From Bacteroidota bacterium (GTDB lineage Bacteria > Bacteroidota > Ignavibacteria > Kryptoniales > JAKASW01): a DNA stretch of 38,212 nucleotides. The notes beneath the pieces are model-generated. The model did not search any database and was not told the DNA's origin. It was given only the letters and a program-made list of their open reading frames with translations. The position numbers and the translations under genes are program-made. Below, in pieces: positions 7,938 through 16,259 of this stretch. Where the stretch lies: NCBI GenBank assembly GCA_021794075.1, contig JAJYRM010000028.1, forward strand, positions 1-38,212, read 5' to 3'. Positions within the stretch are counted from its first letter, which is position 1; each line of letters starts with the position of its first letter.

Positions 7938-8046
7938 TGCATAACTCCAAATAGTTTCTATTACAAAAGGCGTTACTCAGTCAGACGGGATTCACAGACA
8001 TGTTCAGATTCTTGCCGGCGACATGAGGAAGACAGTTCAATTCCGG

Positions 8047-8085
8047 TGGTTGAAAATTAGCCATCAAGTGGTGGATTTTCAACCA
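8047..8085. repeat. 11-bp inverted repeat between hydrolase and lipoprotein genes
   Basis: TGGTTGAAAAT (8047-8057) and ATTTTCAACCA (8075-8085) are perfect inverted copies with a 17-nt loop that can itself pair CCA with TGG. The repeat sits about 100 bases after the stop of the hydrolase gene (minus) and about 110 before the lipoprotein start. There is no T-run on either side, so it is either a factor-dependent or processing hairpin or an operator. The rest of 7938-8185 shows nothing else. Confidence 0.5.
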
Positions 8086-8185
8086 GGATGGTAACCGCTC
8101 ACAAATACGTAGCTTGTGGTGTAGGGGTTCTTCTTCTTTGAACTTCCACGGGTCGCGCAAGGCACCACATCACTGTTCACAATGG

Positions 8186-9610
8186 CTATCGGGTCGCCCG
8201 GAAAAGCGTCCACGGATAGGAAAGCATGTTATGAAGAAAGACGCCTTCCCACTTGTATCCGGGATGGCGCCGGAAATACTCGGACGCGATGAAGTTCGTA
8301 CCGTCCGGATGTCCCATATGTGCCCAGAGCTCCATCTTGTTTGCCAGATCCGATGTGGTCACTTTTCCCTGCACGGCGCCTGCCGGGTTGAAAGGCCCCC
8401 ATCCCCACTGGCGGACACCGAGCGGGTCTTCGTCGTTGTGTCCGCAAATAACATAACTATCGTGCGCGTACCTGCCGCGAACCTGGTCATAATCGTCGCC
8501 TAAAATTTTCTCGGCAATATTAACGTCTATCTTCCCCTTATACTCTCGCATCAGAGTCTCAAGGCGAAGTTTCCTGTCGTTCATCGAGCTGTACTTGTCA
8601 TACGGATTGAAGACGGTCTCTCTTCTGATAATCTTCGGATCGCTCGGGAAATTCGACCCGACAAAATAGCCATCTTTCTTCCGCCAGACTTTGAAATACT
8701 TCAGGCCGAGTTCCAGGCGGGCAATTTCGTTTGTCTTCGTGTCGCCGATGAGCCAGTCGTTCGCGTATGCACCGTTGTTGTCCTTCGTCATGATCCGTAC
8801 GAAGTCACCGATGTTGTCGGAATACTGCTCAGCTTCGCGGGCGCGCATGAATTCGGGCGCGCCGTCTGGATTGAATCCTCTGAACCCGGTTATGGTTGTC
8901 TCCGTGATGAGCATTCCGGCGCTGTTCTCAGCGAAGTCGTCGCCGCTGTCGATGAAGCCTGGGAACGCGTCCATGAGTATGCTGTTCCCTTTCTCAGGGA
9001 CGATGTTTTCGATGATGTTCCACCGTTCTCCGATGATATAATCCGTCCAGCAGTTATGTGCCATGACTATCTTCCCGTCGGAAGTGTAGCTGCCGGTTGC
9101 GATGAAAGCGCTGCAATTTCCTGGAGCCTTCCCTCTCGCTCTCCGTTCCCTGAGCTCCCTTATGAGCTGGGGACGATAGTAATAGGCTATCTCCATCCAG
9201 CCGTTGAGGGCGGTTATGTCGATCGCGTCGTACTTGTAACCGCGCGCGCGGAGCCCCTCGGCGATACCTTCTATCTCGTGCCTGTATTCTTCGGTCAGCT
9301 TCGGCCAGAACATTCGCTTCGCCGCTTCGCGGTAAAACGTCCAGCTCTCGCGCGTCGTGCGGCCAAGATAAAATTTCAGCATGTGGATACCGTCATCGAT
9401 CTCCGGCGCGAGGAGGTATCCATCCTGGTAACCTACGTCGGCAGGTGATCCCTGAAGGTGAACGAATATCCAGCCGTTGTTGTCGACCCTGTAAGAATGC
9501 GCGAGCCTTGGATTTGGAGGAGCGAATGCCAAATTGCCGGAAAAGAGTGTCGCGGCAAGTAAGAGGGTGAAACCTTTCAAACGACCGGGATGAAGTTTAG
9601 TGGCGGTCAA
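8186..9610 (-). CDS. Secreted Ntn-type hydrolase (C45 / phospholipase B-like)
   Basis: Probable secreted amide or ester hydrolase of the N-terminal-nucleophile fold, in the group that holds acyl-transferase/peptidase C45 and phospholipase B-like proteins. After the signal peptide (about residues 12-30), residues 48-64 show the typical VHLQGSPADVGYQDG opening. The likely nucleophile is Cys166 in GNCSAFIATG, followed by SDGKIVMAHN; Ntn enzymes of this type cleave themselves just before this Cys. Length is 474 residues as translated. The TTG at 9610 overlaps the stop of the SPOR gene by 4 bases; an in-frame TTG at 9580 would give a tidier signal peptide starting at KGFTLLLAA, and neither has a clear ribosome-binding site. 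Substrate unknown; the C45 versus PLB assignment is uncertain. Confidence 0.75.
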   Translation of the reverse strand: MTATKLHPGRLKGFTLLLAATLFSGNLAFAPPNPRLAHSYRVDNNGWIFVHLQGSPADVGYQDGYLLAPEIDDGIHMLKFYLGRTTRESWTFYREAAKRMFWPKLTEEYRHEIEGIAEGLRARGYKYDAIDITALNGWMEIAYYYRPQLIRELRERRARGKAPGNCSAFIATGSYTSDGKIVMAHNCWTDYIIGERWNIIENIVPEKGNSILMDAFPGFIDSGDDFAENSAGMLITETTITGFRGFNPDGAPEFMRAREAEQYSDNIGDFVRIMTKDNNGAYANDWLIGDTKTNEIARLELGLKYFKVWRKKDGYFVGSNFPSDPKIIRRETVFNPYDKYSSMNDRKLRLETLMREYKGKIDVNIAEKILGDDYDQVRGRYAHDSYVICGHNDEDPLGVRQWGWGPFNPAGAVQGKVTTSDLANKMELWAHMGHPDGTNFIASEYFRRHPGYKWEGVFLHNMLSYPWTLFRATR

Positions 9611-10191
9611 TTGCTCGGAGGTAGTGGATTCCTGAAGACGTTGTCGGGTACGGACCAGGCGTTAGGAAAGCCGTGGCTCGCTATATAATTGACAGCCTGG
9701 TTGGCTTCGTATCTCGCACGGAAATCGCCGACACGCACCTTGTAATATGGTGAATCATAGACGATGTAAATGTTGTAACTCGGCAGGAGTGAATCGGCTT
9801 TCGCTTTCATGGAGATTGCTTCCGGCAAGTCCTGCGTTGTCAGGATCTGAACCCGGAACCCGGGAATCGTATTGTAGCCAGCGGCGCTGGTTAGTATCTG
9901 AAGCGTGTCCTTCTTCGCGGCAACCGTATCGCTTTTGGCCCCGGTAGTATCGGACAATCTGGCGAGCGAGTCAATTGCGGCACCGGCTGTGTCGATTGAC
10001 AGCGAATCATTCTTGAGACGCGTAGTGTCGCGGATGATCTTCACCGTAATGGTTGCAGCCGATGAGGTCGTCTGTCCATTCGTATCGGCCGGTGAGACCT
10101 GTCCAAAGGCGGCATCAGACGTGAGCACAAGAAATGTAAAGAAGAGGGGCATTAAGACTGCCAGAGAAATGAAATTGGCGCGTTTCTCCAA
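9607..10191 (-). CDS. Secreted SPOR-domain protein
   Basis: The 194-residue product has a signal peptide (about 1-30), a Ser/Thr/Asp-rich disordered linker (about 31-105, with repeated SLARLSDTTGAKSDTV-like wording) and a C-terminal SPOR domain (about 110-182, GFRVQILTTQDLPEA followed by YKVRVGDFRARYEANQAVNYI). SPOR domains bind peptidoglycan strands lacking stem peptides, often at division sites. The protein probably sits in the periplasm or at the inner face of the outer membrane. It overlaps the next gene (Ntn-hydrolase) by 4 bases, so the two are probably co-translated. Whether the hydrolase acts on cell-wall or lipid amides is not shown. Confidence 0.85.
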   Translation of the reverse strand: MEKRANFISLAVLMPLFFTFLVLTSDAAFGQVSPADTNGQTTSSAATITVKIIRDTTRLKNDSLSIDTAGAAIDSLARLSDTTGAKSDTVAAKKDTLQILTSAAGYNTIPGFRVQILTTQDLPEAISMKAKADSLLPSYNIYIVYDSPYYKVRVGDFRARYEANQAVNYIASHGFPNAWSVPDNVFRNPLPPSN

Positions 10192-10604
10192 AACTAGCTC
10201 CAGTTACTGTTGATAATCACTGAAATGAAATTACGGGGAGCGGCTTTTGAAAACAAGGGAAAGGGAATATTACGCTCTCTCAGAATTTCGACCATCATCG
10301 ATCCTAGAATAATGTTCTAACCGTCATGTATTTTCGGAATGGTCCTCCGGGCCGTAAAACGTTCAAAGCTGAACAGCGTCTGCCGCCGCTCAAGAGCTGA
10401 AAAATCACACGAAGATACCAAGAGGAAGAAAAGAGAGTGACACGGAGAGGAGAAATGTTTCTCTGTGTAGCTCTGTGCTACTCTGTGGAACTCTGTGAAA
10501 TATTGAAAGCCAAGCGGTGCCTGCCTGCCGGGCAAAAGCCGAGCAAATGCATGTAGAAACGCATTCCTTATTTCTCGTATCTTCACTGTGCAAATGGTAC
10601 CCCT
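10192..10604. repeat. Gene-free stretch with 'CTCTGTG' and 'CACGAAGATACC' short-word repeats
   Basis: No convincing gene. The centre (about 10410-10500) carries ACACGAAGATACCAAGAGG followed by TTTCTCTGTGTAGCTCTGTG and CTACTCTGTGGAACTCTGTG, a tandem of about 11-nt CTCTGTG words. The same style of words appears at 5065-5160 and 17340-17535. A 157-residue reading frame on the minus strand here is built mostly from repeat and terminator DNA and also runs into the C-terminal coding region of the next gene in another frame, so it is not accepted. The SPOR gene promoter should lie at the left end of this stretch. Confidence 0.45.
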
Positions 10605-10640
10605 AAAAAAAAAGAAGGCGGACGGAGTTAACCGCCCGCC
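10605..10640 (-). terminator. Intrinsic terminator of the 1079-residue type IX cargo gene
   Basis: On the minus strand, a stem GGCGGGCGG / CCGUCCGCC (9 bp with one G-U pair, 6-nt loop) is followed by a U-rich run of 12 (UUCUUUUUUUUU). It begins about 20 bases after the stop codon at 10663. The same 36-base sequence recurs as the terminator at 17549-17581. Confidence 0.9.
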
Positions 10641-10662
10641 CTCAGTTCGAAAGGGAGTAATA

Positions 10663-13600
10663 TTACTTGACCATAAGCATCTTCTTAACGGAAAGGTAGC
10701 TGCCTGATTTAAGCTGGTAGAAATATACTCCGCTTGACAGCCGCGAGCCGTTGAACTGAACTTCGTACCTTCCAATCTTCTGCTCTTCATTCACAAGTGT
10801 TTCCACTTCCCTTCCCAGCACATCGAACACCTTCAGTGTCACCATGCCGTCTTTCGGTATGGTGTAGCTGATGGTTGTGGTAGGATTGAATGGGTTCGGG
10901 TAATTCTGACCGAGAGAGTACTCGGTAATGAGTTCGACGTTCTGAAGCGATATGCTTTGAGTTTCCGGATTACCGAGACCAACATCTCCTGCACTTGAGT
11001 AGTCGTCCACAATCGAAAGCTGCGGCTTATCAATGTTAGTCTCCAATACCATCTTCACCCTCGCAGACCTGTCTTTGATTTCGCCTGGCTTGAGACGATA
11101 GTTTAACTGCTTTTGCGAACGCAGGCCCCTATGATCGAAATTCACTTGCTTTATGGTTCCAATGGACTGGCCTGTAATGGCATCAACAACGCTGATTGTG
11201 AACGAGACATAATCTTTGCCCGTCAAGAGCCTGTCAGCCGCCGAGGAATCTCCGATCGCAATGTAATCGCTGAATAGTATCTCAGATTCACTCTTCATAA
11301 TAAACGGTTGCGACAGCAACACCTTGTTTACACTGTCAACCGTAATGCCGTTGCGTCCGGCACTGCTGTCCGTCCGGTTGTTCGGCCCGGTACTGTCGCA
11401 GCCGCTCCGTGCCGAATCTTCTCCCAACTTCGCAAAGCTCACCGGCACTCCGTCAACACCAAGATTCCCGAATGAATAGAATATTCCAGCTCCTTGGTTC
11501 TCGATCGCAACGCCCCGCATGTTGTTCATCGAAACCGGGGACGTCCTTGCGAGTCCGGCACCGGCCATACTGTTGGTCGCTTGAAAGTAGTATGGAGCCG
11601 AAGACGTATAAAACGCAGTTGCATATACACTGCCGTTGCCGGCGCCGTTGCACAGTTGCACATCCGGAGCATGAGAACTGAGAACTCCGTAATACGACAA
11701 GTTCCTGCTCCCGATGGCATAGTCGGTAATGACAGTTGAAGGGACAATCGGAGGCGGTATGACTTCGCTGAATCCCAAATAGAAGGCCGAATTGTCGTCT
11801 AGCTTGTTGATGGACGCAGATCGGCAGCAGAACCCATAAGTGTAGAAGCTCTGGGATGTCCAGGGCCTGCGAAGCACGGTCTTCACTTGAGTCGGATCGC
11901 TGCCGGTTCCCGTGTAGTCGGCAACCCAGGATATCCATGAGTCGTTCGGGACGGTAATGATGGAGACATGAGAATTCCACTTCATGGAGCCGCTCGAGAC
12001 CGTGAGATAGCGCGGACTGCTCTGCGGATATTGATCGATAGTTCCCCAGTATCCTGAACTGCAGTTATAACCTCCGGAGTGGATTAAAGTGCATGTCAGG
12101 ATCGAGATGAGCGGTGGACCTGACTGCTGCGGAATCAACTGTTCCCACGCGACGTCGAAATACGGAGTAGGGTCCAGCGCATCGGTGGAGATGGCAGGGT
12201 TGCTCGAATAAGAGTTCGTTCCCGCAATCATCCCCTGGGAGGCAGCAGCGTGTCCGGTACAGCTCAACCCGGCTTCAATCCCAAGCATGTAAGCTATCCC
12301 GGCGGCTTTCTTCCATACTACGATAAAAGTCCAGTCACGGCACCAGGCTATGTTCGGACTTATCGATGAACCGGCAGATTCACCGCTCGGAATCCATTCT
12401 TCCGGGCCGTTAACATAGCTGTGTCCATCGTAGAAATAGACCCTGACATGAATATTGCTTCCCTCCTGAAAAGCGATGATCACCGCGGGGTAGGCGGATT
12501 GATTGGGACTCAGATCGATCGACGGTGAGGCGCCGCCCCCGTTGTCTACCGGTCTTCCGCCGTTCATCAGCTGCCACGTTGTCCCGTTATCCGTGCTCGT
12601 TTCGTACCATACATGCCCCATACTGGAATAGACCATGTGTTGCCTGCTGTCGGAGGTTCTGACGTATTTTCTTTCTGCGGTACTGCTGAAGGCTGAACCA
12701 TCAGAGGACTTGTGAATGACCTTGTAAAGCGCTGTCATGGTTTGACTGCCTGCCGGCGTGATCGTACGGGGATTTGCCCCGACGCCATCCCACCATCCTG
12801 CGAAGACATAATTGTTCCCGCCGATGGTCTTTGTGGATGGAGCAGAAATTGATACGCTGTTCCCCTCCACGGTACTCGCCACGGTACCGGCCGATTGCGT
12901 TCCATCGAACTCCGTCTGGTCGTTCCGGGTTATTGAACAATACTTATGGAGGTAGGCGGTGTAGGCCCCGTTGTTATCTTCAACTTTCGGAGTAAAACTA
13001 TATGACTGAGTAGATGCAACTTTCCCCCTAGACACCCCGCCAACTTTTAAGTCCCAGTAGCTTTGGTTTGCTGGCGCTTCATTATCGTTGAAGCACCATG
13101 TATTCCCGTTGACCGACTGGTTGTCATAAGCAGCGAGATTAACAGTGCTCTTTTCGACTGCGGTGAACTGCTTTGGGCTGGAATAAGGTGCCGGCGATGC
13201 ATTTACCCCTACGCCGATCTGTCCGCCGCTTCCGCCGTCGAGGTCGTTCTGCGCCCAATAGGTAACGGTTTGCGCGGGGCGGTCATACTCGACCGTCAAA
13301 TTTACGTTCACCGTGGCATTCGAATTATTGGCGGATTCATTCTCCGACAGGGCACCGAGGTCGAGTTTGCCGGTTGAAAGATTGTTCTTTATCGCATTTG
13401 CAATCGCAGACGACACGAAGCTGGCCGGTCCTCCGTACGAGATGGCGCCGTCGGTCTTGTTGCCGTTGCCGGCAGCATTCCAGAGCGTCTGTGCATCGTA
13501 GGTAGTGACGCTGCTGATCTGTGTCAGCTTGAACGTATATCCTGCGCCGCTCGTGCTGTAGTTGACCGTTACCTTGATGTTGCTCGCGTTCGCAGGTATA

Positions 13601-13902
13601 ACCGACTGCGTCCATGTGAACTCGAAACAGCTTCTCGAGACAACTGCGGTACTGTCGACAGTCGTGTCGGACAAGGATGTTACGCTGGAGGGGAAAATCC
13701 TCCCCAGCCCATAAATAGAAGATCCAAAGTCGGTGGAAGTACTGATCTTTTTGCTCGTCCTGGTATTCCAAATATTATGTGTGTTTTGTCCGACTGGATA
13801 CGCCACAGGATAGAGCGGTTTCGTCTCATGGACAGTCTGGGCTGTCAAACTGAAAGATGCCGCAAAAAGAGACGCGGCAAGAAGAAACAATTTCGCTTTC
13901 AT
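10663..13902 (-). CDS. Large secreted protein with type IX sorting domain
   Basis: Predicted cell-surface or released protein of 1079 residues. A signal peptide (about 1-21, cleaved after LTAQ) is followed by beta-rich modules. Residues about 340-395 resemble an InlB-type B-repeat/bacterial Ig module (ISAPSTKTIGG, NYVFAGWWDG, TITPAGSQTMTALYK). The middle (about 400-740) has BNR/sialidase-like beta-propeller wording (SMGHVWYETSTDNGTTW). The C-terminal ~85 residues form a type IX sorting/FlgD-like domain (LGQNYPNPFNPTTTISYTIP, then LSSGVYFYQLKSG and KKMLMVK). No catalytic residues can be assigned. The ATG has a good ribosome-binding site (AAGGAG, 8 bases away). A strong terminator follows. Confidence 0.85.
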   Translation of the reverse strand: MKAKLFLLAASLFAASFSLTAQTVHETKPLYPVAYPVGQNTHNIWNTRTSKKISTSTDFGSSIYGLGRIFPSSVTSLSDTTVDSTAVVSRSCFEFTWTQSVIPANASNIKVTVNYSTSGAGYTFKLTQISSVTTYDAQTLWNAAGNGNKTDGAISYGGPASFVSSAIANAIKNNLSTGKLDLGALSENESANNSNATVNVNLTVEYDRPAQTVTYWAQNDLDGGSGGQIGVGVNASPAPYSSPKQFTAVEKSTVNLAAYDNQSVNGNTWCFNDNEAPANQSYWDLKVGGVSRGKVASTQSYSFTPKVEDNNGAYTAYLHKYCSITRNDQTEFDGTQSAGTVASTVEGNSVSISAPSTKTIGGNNYVFAGWWDGVGANPRTITPAGSQTMTALYKVIHKSSDGSAFSSTAERKYVRTSDSRQHMVYSSMGHVWYETSTDNGTTWQLMNGGRPVDNGGGASPSIDLSPNQSAYPAVIIAFQEGSNIHVRVYFYDGHSYVNGPEEWIPSGESAGSSISPNIAWCRDWTFIVVWKKAAGIAYMLGIEAGLSCTGHAAASQGMIAGTNSYSSNPAISTDALDPTPYFDVAWEQLIPQQSGPPLISILTCTLIHSGGYNCSSGYWGTIDQYPQSSPRYLTVSSGSMKWNSHVSIITVPNDSWISWVADYTGTGSDPTQVKTVLRRPWTSQSFYTYGFCCRSASINKLDDNSAFYLGFSEVIPPPIVPSTVITDYAIGSRNLSYYGVLSSHAPDVQLCNGAGNGSVYATAFYTSSAPYYFQATNSMAGAGLARTSPVSMNNMRGVAIENQGAGIFYSFGNLGVDGVPVSFAKLGEDSARSGCDSTGPNNRTDSSAGRNGITVDSVNKVLLSQPFIMKSESEILFSDYIAIGDSSAADRLLTGKDYVSFTISVVDAITGQSIGTIKQVNFDHRGLRSQKQLNYRLKPGEIKDRSARVKMVLETNIDKPQLSIVDDYSSAGDVGLGNPETQSISLQNVELITEYSLGQNYPNPFNPTTTISYTIPKDGMVTLKVFDVLGREVETLVNEEQKIGRYEVQFNGSRLSSGVYFYQLKSGSYLSVKKMLMVK

Positions 13903-13960
13903 AGCATTTCTCCTTAGTCAGCAAAGCGCTAACTTTTGGTGTTAAGAGAACGACCCCGGC

Positions 13961-13980
13961 ACAATGAAACATATCATTGT
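13961..13980. promoter_or_regulatory. Short palindrome upstream of the cargo gene
   Basis: ACAATGA (13961-13967) and TCATTGT (13974-13980) form a perfect 7-bp inverted repeat around AACATA. It lies about 60 bases upstream of the ATG of the 1079-residue gene, in the 146-base gap behind the beta-propeller lipoprotein. It could be an operator or a leader hairpin. No promoter boxes could be assigned with confidence. Confidence 0.4.
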
Positions 13981-14018
13981 CGCGCAGCTAGCCAGGCTGA
14001 CGGAGCCGTTCATCAAGC

Positions 14019-14046
14019 GAGGGGCGATGTTCGCGCATCGCCTCTC
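14019..14046 (-). terminator. Hairpin just after the propeller lipoprotein gene
   Basis: GAGGGGCGATG (14019-14029) and CATCGCCTCTC (14036-14046) pair over 11 positions with one mismatch around a 6-nt loop. It starts 3 bases after the stop codon at 14049 on the minus strand. There is no T-run, so it may act as a weak or Rho-assisted terminator or as a 3'-end stabiliser. Confidence 0.5.
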
Positions 14047-14048
14047 CG

Positions 14049-15098
14049 TTATTTAATCGTCTTTGTCTTAGCGGTGTAGTCCTCCCCTATTAGTTTCCCA
14101 TGGTGTACCATATTCTTCCCTGTCGACATATCATGGGAAACGGCGAAGACATCGTTCGGGAAAACGGCAACGGAACCCACGTACGGCGTGTTCGGGAACT
14201 TGGAGACGTACTGCACATCGGTCCCGTTCCAATGAGCCAGACCGTCATACATGCTCACAAACACATCTTTCTCACTCCTGCCGTAGACATTGTAAGCGAA
14301 ATTCGAACCGGCAATTGAAAAGACTTTCTGAAAATTGCCGAGAATATACCTGCATATATCTCCTGAAATCATGAAATACACCTTCCCTCCAACATCGCTC
14401 AAGCCGGTATTGTAGATAAACCCCGAATATATCTTTTTGAGGATGCCTCCTCGAAATGCGTAGAATGACACCACGGGATTCGGTTCGTTAACCGGGGTGT
14501 CTGCGCTCAGTACATATACGGTCCCGTTTTCCACTTTCGTCCTTACGAAGGCAGAAAAGAAATTAGCTCTGTATGCTTCTTTCCAGCCGCTGCCGTCGTT
14601 ATGCAGGATAAAACCTCCCAGCGAATCATTAGCACCTATCGTTCCCACGGCGTAGACGTCCGATGGACTATTTCCGGAGATTGACTGTATGAACACGTAG
14701 GGTGAGTTAGTCGGCGCATAGACAAAGCTTCTCGACCATTTATTCCCATCGAAATGCCAAATCTCGTTATTATACGTTACCAGCCATGCATCGTTCGGAC
14801 CGAATCCGTAAATGGCATCTACTTCGGAGTGATTGGAAGGTGCGCCATTCCACACTTCCCACTTGTTTCCGTCATAGTGGAACAGGCTGTTTGCGCCGTA
14901 CGCCCCAAGCCAGACATCCGATGCCGAATATCCCCATATACACTCAGTCAGGAAAATGGACGGAGGAAGCGCATCTACCGTCCAGACATAGTCCCTTCTT
15001 CCCGGCTGTACATCGCCGCGCGGCCCGGTTAGAAGGTCGCAGCTGAACGATGCCGACAAAAGAATAAACATTATGCCAAGCAAGTATTTGTTTCTCAT
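14049..15098 (-). CDS. Predicted beta-propeller lipoprotein, paralogue A
   Basis: The 349-residue product begins with a hydrophobic signal ending in SASFSC (Cys at about residue 20), a likely lipidation site for this phylum. It then carries repeats of the form W-G-S-x-x-D-V-W ... H-x-D-G-x-x-W (for example CIWGYSASDVWLGAYG and LFHYDGNKWEVW), about five to seven blades, which suggests a beta-propeller of the 'glycosyl hydrolase-like/BNR' kind. No catalytic motif is visible. It is a tandem paralogue of 15149-16195; the first ~26 coding positions around the lipobox are identical at DNA level over 77 bp. The ATG at 15098 is preceded by AGAGGT. Role unknown; surface exposure is inferred. Confidence 0.75.
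   Translation of the reverse strand: MRNKYLLGIMFILLSASFSCDLLTGPRGDVQPGRRDYVWTVDALPPSIFLTECIWGYSASDVWLGAYGANSLFHYDGNKWEVWNGAPSNHSEVDAIYGFGPNDAWLVTYNNEIWHFDGNKWSRSFVYAPTNSPYVFIQSISGNSPSDVYAVGTIGANDSLGGFILHNDGSGWKEAYRANFFSAFVRTKVENGTVYVLSADTPVNEPNPVVSFYAFRGGILKKIYSGFIYNTGLSDVGGKVYFMISGDICRYILGNFQKVFSIAGSNFAYNVYGRSEKDVFVSMYDGLAHWNGTDVQYVSKFPNTPYVGSVAVFPNDVFAVSHDMSTGKNMVHHGKLIGEDYTAKTKTIK
14986..15062. repeat. 77-bp identical block, copy 1
   Basis: Identical, base for base, to 16083-16159. It covers the end of the signal peptide, the lipobox and the following linker (SCDLLTGPRGDVQPGRRDYV) of the propeller lipoprotein. Identity ends abruptly on both sides. Direct-repeat orientation, copies 1097 bp apart. 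Confidence 0.95.
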
Positions 15099-15148
15099 TC
15101 AATACCTCTTAACGACTTTTTCTCTTTTGCAATGGCATTGCCCGCCTC

Positions 15149-16195
15149 TCATTTTGTTGCACTCCCTTTTTCATCAGGGAGCCTTCCGTGGTATACCAGC
15201 TCCATGTTGGTCGTCCTGTCATGCGCGGTGAAGAATACATCATTCTCGAATAACGCCGGCGCGCAGTCCCCGTAATATTGCACAGAACCGTTCGGGTAGT
15301 GAAACAGGTACCGGAGGTCCGTCCCGTTCCAGTGGGCTATCCCGTCATTCATGTAAACGAACACGTCCTCCTCGCTGCGTCCCCAAACGTTGTAGCCATA
15401 TTGTTCGGCATTTATCGAGAAGACCTTGATGAAATTTCCGGAGACGTACCGGCAGACGTCGTGCGAAATTATGAAATACACTTCATTGCCGATGTCGGAG
15501 AAAATCGGTAAATCGAGAGTGTCCGAGTATATTTGCTTCAAGAGCCCACCTTTGAATTCATAAAAAAGCCATGTGTCGTGTTTTAAGTAGCCATACTGCA
15601 CCCCTGCGATGTAAGCTGTGCTTCCTTCGGGCCTCACGTAGTAGAATTGGGAATAGTAGCCGGCACGATAGACTTCTTTCCACTGTCTGCCGTCGTAATG
15701 CAGGATAAATCCCCGCTGAGACAAGTTATCGTTCGGATCCAAGAAAATTACTCCTACTGCGTACACGTCGTTGGGCGCCCCGCCATAGATGCTGAGTATG
15801 TCGGTATAAACACTTCCGGAGTTGTACATGAAAATCTTGCTCCAGGTGTGTCCGTCGAATCTCCAGATCTCGTTCCCATTGCCACCGCTTCCGGCCCATA
15901 CATCATTCGAATCGAAACCACAAATCGTATTGATTCCGATGAATGGGACCGACACCTGTGTAAATTTGTTGCCGTCGTAGTGGAACATATCATCGTATCC
16001 GCCCAGCCACACATTCGATGGAGATGATCCCCAAATTGCATTGAGACTCCCGATTTGCAGACGCAGCGTATCAACCTTCCATACATAGTCCCTTCTTCCC
16101 GGCTGTACATCGCCGCGCGGCCCGGTTAGAAGGTCGCAGCTGAACGATGCCGACAAAAGGATAGGCATGATTAACAAGATGTATCTCTTTCTCAT
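15149..16195 (-). CDS. Predicted beta-propeller lipoprotein, paralogue B
   Basis: Same architecture as its neighbour 14049-15098: signal ending in SASFSC, GPRGDVQPGRRDYVW linker, then propeller repeats (AIWGSSPSNVWLGGYDD, FHYDGNKFTQV, WRFDGHTWSKIF, VYAVGVIF). The start is set at the ATG at 16195 because AGGTG lies a few bases upstream; a GTG two codons earlier (16201) is possible. The product has 348 residues. The gap to the next gene is 50 bases, so the two paralogues are probably transcribed together. Beyond the shared block, protein similarity is moderate and the DNA has clearly diverged. Function unknown. Confidence 0.75.
   Translation of the reverse strand: MRKRYILLIMPILLSASFSCDLLTGPRGDVQPGRRDYVWKVDTLRLQIGSLNAIWGSSPSNVWLGGYDDMFHYDGNKFTQVSVPFIGINTICGFDSNDVWAGSGGNGNEIWRFDGHTWSKIFMYNSGSVYTDILSIYGGAPNDVYAVGVIFLDPNDNLSQRGFILHYDGRQWKEVYRAGYYSQFYYVRPEGSTAYIAGVQYGYLKHDTWLFYEFKGGLLKQIYSDTLDLPIFSDIGNEVYFIISHDVCRYVSGNFIKVFSINAEQYGYNVWGRSEEDVFVYMNDGIAHWNGTDLRYLFHYPNGSVQYYGDCAPALFENDVFFTAHDRTTNMELVYHGRLPDEKGSATK
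16083..16159. repeat. 77-bp identical block, copy 2
   Basis: The second copy of the block at 14986-15062, in the same position within the paralogous gene. The first base outside differs on each side (T versus G on the left, G versus A on the right). Confidence 0.95.
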
Positions 16196-16259
16196 CAGCA
16201 CCTCAATTTCATTAGCGTCACGGGATTCCCATCTTAACTCGAAATCCTTGTGGAATCGA

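Noticed and set aside
10317-10790. 157-residue minus-strand frame
   Set aside because: It runs through short-word repeats, the terminator and the C-terminal coding region of the cargo gene in another frame.
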